DNA of 64,000 nucleotides from Methylophaga nitratireducenticrescens. GTDB lineage: Bacteria; Pseudomonadota; Gammaproteobacteria; Nitrosococcales; Methylophagaceae. Shown one piece after another: positions 58,721-64,000 of the stretch (position 1 is the first letter of the stretch; each line of letters starts with the position of its first letter). Location: contig NC_017857.3 of the NCBI RefSeq assembly GCF_000260985.4, positions 124,001 to 188,000 of the forward strand. Reading direction: 5' to 3'. The position numbers and the translations under genes are program-made. The notes below the pieces were generated by a model, which saw only the letters and a list, made by a program, of their open reading frames with translations, did not search any database and was not told the DNA's origin.

Positions 58721-58801
58721 AAGTCCTCTTGTATGAATAACGCAAGTTAATGGGTTACTCACAAAGACGGATGGGTATTTGAAAAGGTATAAGTTATGAA
58801 A

Positions 58802-59776
58802 TTATGCCGGGCGGACAGACACCCAATAACGACTGCGGAAAGTAACTGATACCGGGAAAAGACGACTTACCGCCATTAATGCCTGCTCGGTATTGGTCAC
58901 ATCAAAAGTGCCGCTGATATGATATTTCGCCAGTTCAGGATCAACACGGATCACACCGGGCCGGTAACGGGCAAGTTCAGCTAAAAACTCATTCAAAGGC
59001 ATATCATTAATAATCAGCTTTTGCTGCAGCCAGGCATCTTCCCCATCGACGATAGCAGTCAATGGTTCAAACTGTTTATTGGTAAAGGCCAGCTTTTGCC
59101 CGGCCGGACAGATAATCTGTTGCTTATCTGGCAAGCTGACTTTCACCTGATGCTCAAACACAGACAATACCGTCTTATCCTGTTGTTGCTGAACTGAAAA
59201 CCGAGTACCCAGCGGTTTTAATAAACCTTGCCGGGTCTGCACATAAAAAGGCCGGATATCACTATTCGAACTGGTGGAGATCATAATCTCACCTTGTTGC
59301 AAGCGGATCCTGCGTTCCACTTCTGAAAAGTGGACATTGATAGCTGAGGCACTGTTCAGCATAACGGTTGAGCCATCCGCCAGCTGCACTTCCCGGATTT
59401 CTCCGGTGTGCGTGGAATGATCTGCCAGCATCAAACTAGCAGGTGAATATTGCCAGGCAAGCCAGCTTGATGAAGAAATAACCCCAATGCCGGCGATGCT
59501 TTTCAGCACGTTCCTTCGAGTATTTGAGGGTTGCTCTGCTATATCTGGTTTAAGAGAATCAAACGCCACATCGCCGGGAAGCTGTTTGAGTTGTTGCTGC
59601 AGTTTTTCCAGTTGCTGCCAGGCCCATTGATTTTCAGGTTGTTTCGATAACCAGCCTTGCCAGGCTTGCTGCGTTTTATCAGTATTGGAGTCCGCCGTGA
59701 GTTCCACATGCCACTGGGCTGTATCCGCCAGCGCTTTTCGCTGCTGCGGTGTTAATCTCGCTAAAGCCGCTTTCAT
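58802..59776 (-). CDS. FecR-family signal transducer with a twin-arginine motif, second copy
   Basis: A 324-aa partner of the sigma factor and receptor in the same cassette. The anti-sigma domain (ALADTAQWHVELTADSNTDK) is followed by NTRRNVLKSIAGIGVISSSS (about 88-107), a twin-arginine-like signal in the membrane segment. FecR itself is reported to use Tat for translocation, so this is consistent. The periplasmic FecR domain has STHTGEIREVQLADGSTVML and PFYVQTRQGLLKPLGTRFSV. It starts with ATGA overlapping the sigma stop. Confidence 0.93.
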   Translation of the reverse strand: MKAALARLTPQQRKALADTAQWHVELTADSNTDKTQQAWQGWLSKQPENQWAWQQLEKLQQQLKQLPGDVAFDSLKPDIAEQPSNTRRNVLKSIAGIGVISSSSWLAWQYSPASLMLADHSTHTGEIREVQLADGSTVMLNSASAINVHFSEVERRIRLQQGEIMISTSSNSDIRPFYVQTRQGLLKPLGTRFSVQQQQDKTVLSVFEHQVKVSLPDKQQIICPAGQKLAFTNKQFEPLTAIVDGEDAWLQQKLIINDMPLNEFLAELARYRPGVIRVDPELAKYHISGTFDVTNTEQALMAVSRLFPVSVTFRSRYWVSVRPA

Positions 59777-60312
59777 GCATCAAGCTGCTCATATAATGAA
59801 AATAACAGGCAATGTTGTGTGGCTTTGGCCATATATTTTTTAACCGAGCTTTCTGACAATCCCATTTCACCGGCAATTTCACGATAGGTCATGCCTTTAA
59901 GCTGGGACATCAGAAAAGCGGTTTTCACTTTCACACCCAAACCATCCAGCATGGTATCAATGCGATACAACGTTTCCAGCACAATCATGCTCTGCTCTGC
60001 CGAGATGACTTCCTGCTCCGTTTGCTGCATTAAGGCCTGCAGGTAAGATTGCTCTATCGTGCGACGACGGAAATGGTCGATCATCACCCGCTTTGCTACC
60101 GTTACCAGATAACTGCGCGGCTCACGAATAGCCTCAATTTTGCCATTAAAATCCGGGGCTGATAGCAATCTTACAAACGTATCCTGCGCCAAATCTGCCG
60201 CCTGATGCGAACAACTCAAACGCTCACGTAACCAGTTCTGCAACCAGCTGAAATTATTTTGATAGAGTTTTTCCAGGCTCTCTGTGGGTGGTGGAGACAA
60301 TGGCGCATTCAT
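59773..60312 (-). CDS. ECF sigma factor, FecI type, second copy
   Basis: A 179-aa sigma factor. Region 2 has LYQNNFSWLQNWLRERLSCS, DLAQDTFVRLLS and PRSYLVTVAKRVMIDHFRRR; region 4 has LKGMTYREIAGEMGLSESSV. It is the promoter-proximal gene of sigma-FecR-receptor cassette two. A Fur-box-like site (60330-60348) sits 18 bp upstream, so the sigma factor should be made only in iron-poor cells and then released by ligand-bound receptor. Confidence 0.94.
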   Translation of the reverse strand: MNAPLSPPPTESLEKLYQNNFSWLQNWLRERLSCSHQAADLAQDTFVRLLSAPDFNGKIEAIREPRSYLVTVAKRVMIDHFRRRTIEQSYLQALMQQTEQEVISAEQSMIVLETLYRIDTMLDGLGVKVKTAFLMSQLKGMTYREIAGEMGLSESSVKKYMAKATQHCLLFSLYEQLDA

Positions 60313-60329
60313 AGTAACTACTCACAACT

Positions 60330-60348
60330 GCTAATGATAATTATTCTC
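60330..60348. promoter_or_regulatory. Fur box before the second FecI gene
   Basis: GCTAATGATAATTATTCTC matches 16 of 19 positions of GATAATGATAATCATTATC. It is 18 bp upstream of the sigma ATG (minus strand). A second AT-rich half-match GATAATAATTTTC follows at about 60362. Confidence 0.8.
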
Positions 60349-60471
60349 AGTTACATTCTATGATAATAATTTTCTCCAGACAACCTTAAACCGACGATTT
60401 TCATCTAAATTAAAACGGGAATGAAATGTTTTAGATCGGTTAATTCAGTTCTGGAAACATGTTGTTTTCTC

Positions 60472-61167
60472 TTACTTCCCATGGAATTTGGGAAAAAGCT
60501 TCCCTGTCCTAGCAATATAATCTTCATATGCCTGACCGAACTGCTCGCGCAGCATGGTTTCCTCACGAGGAATACGACCCAATGATAGTAAAGTAAACGC
60601 AGGCACAATAAGAAAACCGGCAATCCAGTTTTGCAAAAGAAAAGGCTGGGCAATCACAAACAGCCAGATCGCACTGTACATCGGATGTCGCAGTCGGGCA
60701 TACACGCCTTTTGTCACCAACTTATGCTGCTCATGCAGCTCAAGTGTCGGGCTCCAGTTACGCCCAAGATCAGCATGTGATCGCCAGAAAAGCCATAAAT
60801 AGGGAATTTGTAGTAAAGCCGCGATCAGCACAAATTGTTCAGACACAGAATAATTCGCAAAATCCAGCCATGAAGTAATCAAATACATCCCCGGCAAAAA
60901 CATACTGCTGGCAAACATGCCAAACAACAGTACCTTTTCGGAAGTATCCTGCTTGGCCAGGACTATATGGTTTTGTTTCACCATTCGAGTAAATGGTAAA
61001 CGAATTATAAATGTGGCCGTAAATGCCAGAAACCAGACGATTTCTGCCCATGTTAAGGTCTGCATTTTCAACAGAAGCGTCATAATAATAAGTGCTGACA
61101 GCAAGATCAGCAGAGAATAAAACCAGTTGCTTGTACTACTTTGTTGCAACGTTTTATCTTTTTTCAT
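60472..61167 (-). CDS. Isoprenylcysteine carboxyl methyltransferase-family membrane protein
   Basis: A 231-aa membrane protein with about six helices. The C-terminal ICMT/PEMT signature is intact: LVTKGVYARLRHPMYSAI (SAM-binding RHPxY) and RIPREETMLREQFGQAYEDY. Bacterial members methylate unknown small or lipid substrates, as no prenylated proteins are expected. It is the last gene of receptor-PepSY-small protein-ICMT, overlapping the small gene by 14 bp, so it likely takes part in the same iron-related unit (inference from the operon only). Confidence 0.88.
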   Translation of the reverse strand: MKKDKTLQQSSTSNWFYSLLILLSALIIMTLLLKMQTLTWAEIVWFLAFTATFIIRLPFTRMVKQNHIVLAKQDTSEKVLLFGMFASSMFLPGMYLITSWLDFANYSVSEQFVLIAALLQIPYLWLFWRSHADLGRNWSPTLELHEQHKLVTKGVYARLRHPMYSAIWLFVIAQPFLLQNWIAGFLIVPAFTLLSLGRIPREETMLREQFGQAYEDYIARTGKLFPKFHGK

Positions 61168-61339
61168 TTTTACTTATTCCTTTTTTCAATACCGTCAGGC
61201 CATAGCAAATTGGTATCAACAGACAAAACCATGCCAGCCAGTTCCAGACACCATCCCCCATCAGTGCTGTTACCAATCCGGCTATGCTGATGATAAATAA
61301 CCATACGGGTATGAAAATGGGATGATTTATCCATCTCAT
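61154..61339 (-). CDS. 61-aa membrane protein in the PepSY operon
   Basis: The protein MRWINHPIFIPVWLFIISIA ending in KKGISKNEKR has two membrane helices (about 8-26 and 32-51) and a basic tail. ATG 61339 overlaps the PepSY stop (ATGA) and the 3' end overlaps the ICMT-family gene by 14 bp, so it is translationally embedded in the operon. A TTG start at 61360 is possible but less likely. No family is recognised. Confidence 0.75.
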   Translation of the reverse strand: MRWINHPIFIPVWLFIISIAGLVTALMGDGVWNWLAWFCLLIPICYGLTVLKKGISKNEKR

Positions 61340-62463
61340 GATTCCAAAAGCTCCTGCCAATTATCTGCGCTATAACGTTGCTTTCTTCTCAACCACCACA
61401 GGTACAAACCAGTTATAAGCACCACCGTTGAGATCAAGGTAAACAAGAACCAAATCAGCTTGAGCAGGAAACCACCATAGTCTCCGAAATGCAGCGGCTG
61501 CGATAACATCAACGTTTTCATATACCAGGGCATCTCTCGGCTATCGGTAATGGTTTGCGTTACGGCATCCACCAGCACAGGTCTTACAAGCTGTGCGGTT
61601 CGCGACGTGCCACCACGCAGATAAATAGTGTAATGATGCGCATCCGACATCATGGATCCCGGCATAGAAATAAACCAGGGAACCATTTCAGGGTAAGGAG
61701 CCTTGGCAATTTCCAGGGCCTGATGCACGCTGCCGAACTGAGTTTTTTCGGGTGCTGGTTTATTGTGATAATCACGCGTCATCTCCGCCACCTGGTCAGC
61801 ACGCCAGAAATGCACCAAATACTCGCCCCAGCTATTAATTAAACCTGTGCCACCGACCACCAGCATCCAACCAAAAACAATAATGCCTAAAACGTTATGT
61901 ACATCCAGCCATTTAGCCCGCTTTGATTTGCCATTTCGTACTGTGCCAAACGGCCTTCGTCCAGCAAAGGGCGTATAGATCATTACCCCTGAAATCAATG
62001 ATAAGACTAAGGAAATGGCGATTATCCCCAGAAAAAAAGCCCCACCTTTCCCCATCAATAACTGTGTATGCAAGTCAGAAAAAAAGGCTAATGGCTCAGG
62101 CTCATCATTGACGATTTGCCCATCATAAGGAGAAACCAGCACCGAGATATTGTGATAAGGCGCTTCATCCGGCGTATCCGCCATCGACATAATCACGGTG
62201 CCGGGTTTGTTGTCTTCCCAAACGATAAACTGTACAACCTTATCTTTTCGGCGCTGTTCAGCGGCTGCAACCAAACTATCCAGAGGCATTTCGGCACGTT
62301 CTTGATGCTCAGCCGTACCATAGCCAAGCCAGTATTCAATCTCCGCTTTAAATACCAATGGCAAACCCGAAACAAAAACCACCAGCATCACCAGCATGGC
62401 GATCAGGCTGCTCCATTTGTGCAAACTTAACCAGAAATTCCGTACAGTCATACACTTGGACAT
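61336..62463 (-). CDS. PepSY-domain membrane protein, candidate ferri-siderophore reductase
   Basis: A 375-aa protein with an N-terminal helix (NFWLSLHKWSSLIAMLVMLV), a periplasmic PepSY region (about 55-150), and three more helices. Heme-suited histidines are in LHKWSSL, SDLHTQLLMG, WLDVHNVLG and QPLHFGDYG. This is the classic PepSY_TM layout found in siderophore operons. Its ATG overlaps the receptor stop by one base (TAATG), so it is translationally coupled to the receptor at the right edge. Its role as reductase is an inference from family and context. Confidence 0.87.
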   Translation of the reverse strand: MSKCMTVRNFWLSLHKWSSLIAMLVMLVVFVSGLPLVFKAEIEYWLGYGTAEHQERAEMPLDSLVAAAEQRRKDKVVQFIVWEDNKPGTVIMSMADTPDEAPYHNISVLVSPYDGQIVNDEPEPLAFFSDLHTQLLMGKGGAFFLGIIAISLVLSLISGVMIYTPFAGRRPFGTVRNGKSKRAKWLDVHNVLGIIVFGWMLVVGGTGLINSWGEYLVHFWRADQVAEMTRDYHNKPAPEKTQFGSVHQALEIAKAPYPEMVPWFISMPGSMMSDAHHYTIYLRGGTSRTAQLVRPVLVDAVTQTITDSREMPWYMKTLMLSQPLHFGDYGGFLLKLIWFLFTLISTVVLITGLYLWWLRRKQRYSADNWQELLES

Positions 62464-64000
62464 TAGAAGCCAACGGTTAATTTAAGCCCAACCTCTCGAC
62501 CTCGTCCCAGTTGAAAAAACTGCCCGAGCCCCGGACCGGCATCAAATAGATAAACAGCATAATCTTTGTCTGTGAGATTAGCTCCGTACAAATCCATACT
62601 GAGATTTTGGGTAAGCTGCCAACCTACACTGGCATTCAGCAAAGTATAAGCAGACTGACTAAGCTGATTTTCTTGATCGAAATACATTTTTCCTACATGA
62701 CTGATATCACTATTCAACGTTAACGAGCCCCACTCTGGGGCAATATCAATTTTATATACAGCACCTACGCTAGCAGTGGAGCGAGGAACATAAGGTGTCC
62801 AGTTTCCCTTTAGATCATTACCTATAACCTTAGATTTGGAAAATTCTGCTGTGTTATATGACCACATACCCGAAATCATAAAGCGGTCCGTAACGGCAAT
62901 TTCTGCATCCAGATGGATACCTTTGACCTCCGTTTCTCCTACATTGGCCAGATACTGATTGGGTTGAAAACCGATAAAAAGTTGGTAATCCTTAGTTTCG
63001 GTAAAGTAGGTTGCTGCTGACAAAGTCAAACGCTCATCTAACAAACGGGTCTTAATTCCGGCTTCATAATTTCTCGTTTTTTCCGGCTTATAACTGAATG
63101 ATACTGTTGCCGGTGTGCCCGTTCGAGTAAACCCTCCAGATTTACTACCTTCACTATAAAGTGCATATAGCCTCGTTGCCGGAGTCAACTGATAGCCGAG
63201 TGCCAACTTTGGTGAAATGCTATGAAATGTATCGTTTCCTTTTTGAATAAACGTCATGGCTTCAGAGGTTGCTGCCACTTCGTTTCTGTCTAGTCGCAAG
63301 CCAGTCGTTAAGTCAAGATTTTCCGTCAGCGCCCACGTCATTTCACCAAACAGAGCATAGCTTTCCATAGTGTGTTTTGTTTTTTGCATTAATGTCGGAC
63401 GGGCAAAGGTGAAATCGGTATCTTCATAATAGAAACCAGCAACATAACTCATTCTGGTGCTCTCATCCGGTTGGGAAGCGATGCGGATTTCCTGAGAGAA
63501 ACTGTCATAGGTTTCAGGACTGTATAGAGAGAAAACGGTACGATTGAGATCGCGTCCTTGGTAGCTTGTCAGCGATGTGAACTGAACACTTTCAAAATCA
63601 TAGCTAGTCGTCAATCCATAACTATCAAGTCTTAATTGATAATCACCCTCAACCGGATATGCTTTGCGTGCTCTAAAAAAACCAGCTGGAACAAACTGCT
63701 CTTCGTTTGAATATATATCATCATGTCTGAGTGAAAGCATAACATCCCACTGAGACTGAGATGGCGCCCAACGCAAGCGAGCTTGGCCTTGTTTATTTAG
63801 ACTATCCCCAAGATCTTCACCACTTAGTAGACCTTCATACTCGCCATCTTCATCCAGGTAATGACCAGATACATCGAGAAAAAGACTATCCTCGATCAAG
63901 GTCTGATTGATCCGACCCGAGACCCCTTGTGTGAGATTGCTTTGTGATGTGCTCAATGTCATTTCATTTCCTTCCCCCGGTTTTTCGGTGACAACATTGA
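62463..64000 (-). CDS. TonB-dependent receptor, C-terminal part (5' end beyond the window)
   Basis: The frame stays open from the stop at 62463 to the right edge, so the gene continues past 64000. The visible 512 residues start within the plug (NVVTEKPGEGNEMTLS, as in the GALNIVTxKP motif) and cover the whole barrel, ending FFQLGRGREVGLKLTVGF with the terminal Phe. It is not closely similar to the two STN receptors here. The layout resembles pesticin- or catecholate-type receptors, but the ligand cannot be called. It heads an operon with PepSY, a 61-aa protein and an ICMT-family gene. Confidence 0.9.
   Translation of the reverse strand, partial: NVVTEKPGEGNEMTLSTSQSNLTQGVSGRINQTLIEDSLFLDVSGHYLDEDGEYEGLLSGEDLGDSLNKQGQARLRWAPSQSQWDVMLSLRHDDIYSNEEQFVPAGFFRARKAYPVEGDYQLRLDSYGLTTSYDFESVQFTSLTSYQGRDLNRTVFSLYSPETYDSFSQEIRIASQPDESTRMSYVAGFYYEDTDFTFARPTLMQKTKHTMESYALFGEMTWALTENLDLTTGLRLDRNEVAATSEAMTFIQKGNDTFHSISPKLALGYQLTPATRLYALYSEGSKSGGFTRTGTPATVSFSYKPEKTRNYEAGIKTRLLDERLTLSAATYFTETKDYQLFIGFQPNQYLANVGETEVKGIHLDAEIAVTDRFMISGMWSYNTAEFSKSKVIGNDLKGNWTPYVPRSTASVGAVYKIDIAPEWGSLTLNSDISHVGKMYFDQENQLSQSAYTLLNASVGWQLTQNLSMDLYGANLTDKDYAVYLFDAGPGLGQFFQLGRGREVGLKLTVGF

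Noticed and set aside
1-64000. tRNA, rRNA, CRISPR arrays, integrase or complete insertion sequence
   Set aside because: I looked for cloverleaf-like intergenic segments, regularly spaced repeats and transposase frames and found none.

Overview
This is a 64 kb gene-dense chromosomal window from a gammaproteobacterium. The evidence is the dusB-fis pair, a class I adenylate cyclase homologue, erpA, a hemC-hemD-hemX-hemY cluster and the mnmE-yidC-yidD-rnpA-rpmH / dnaA-dnaN region. The marine, methylotroph-like flavour (Methylophaga/Piscirickettsiaceae-type gene set) is an inference from memory; no search was run.

Layout. 0-2 kb: start of an ArsJ-like exporter and a PiT phosphate transporter. 2-15.7 kb: a housekeeping run on the + strand (dsbD, aroQ, accB, accC, prmA, dusB, fis, purH, cyaA-like, argC, a DUF6776-type coiled-coil membrane protein, a bactofilin, erpA behind an IscR-type site). 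15.7-26 kb: a DUF2254 membrane protein, a TetR-regulated RND efflux operon with a 24-bp perfect palindrome before the regulator, a 59-aa membrane protein and a BCCT osmolyte transporter. 26-31 kb: a repeat-rich gap, a LysR regulator behind a Fur box, a PAS-PAS-GGDEF diguanylate cyclase, gloA, corA and a 269-bp nested palindromic MITE-like element. 31-38 kb: a stand-alone HEN1-type RNA methyltransferase next to mnmE, then the dnaA region, where no DnaA boxes are visible. 38-45 kb: heme genes on the - strand, argH, and a DUF5924-type protein with an acidic tail. 45-64 kb: an iron island with two FecI-FecR-TonB-receptor cassettes, a third receptor cut by the window end, two PepSY operons with small membrane proteins, and a large catalase.

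How it fits together. The right third is built for iron/siderophore uptake with cell-surface signalling. The receptors, anti-sigma and sigma factors are co-oriented, Fur-box-like sites lie before one sigma gene and one PepSY operon, and the PepSY proteins are candidate inner-membrane ferri-siderophore reductases. Catalase and ErpA under an IscR-type site fit the same iron/oxidative-stress theme.

Most notable: an adenylate cyclase homologue whose catalytic GS/DxD motif is eroded; a HEN1-like methyltransferase without Pnkp whose stop codon lies inside a MITE-like element; a family of at least four dispersed palindromic elements sharing one terminal sequence; an orphan minus-strand terminator suggesting a small RNA; and an AcrB-type pump with Arg at the position of the proton-relay Lys940. 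No tRNA, rRNA, CRISPR array or intact insertion sequence was seen.
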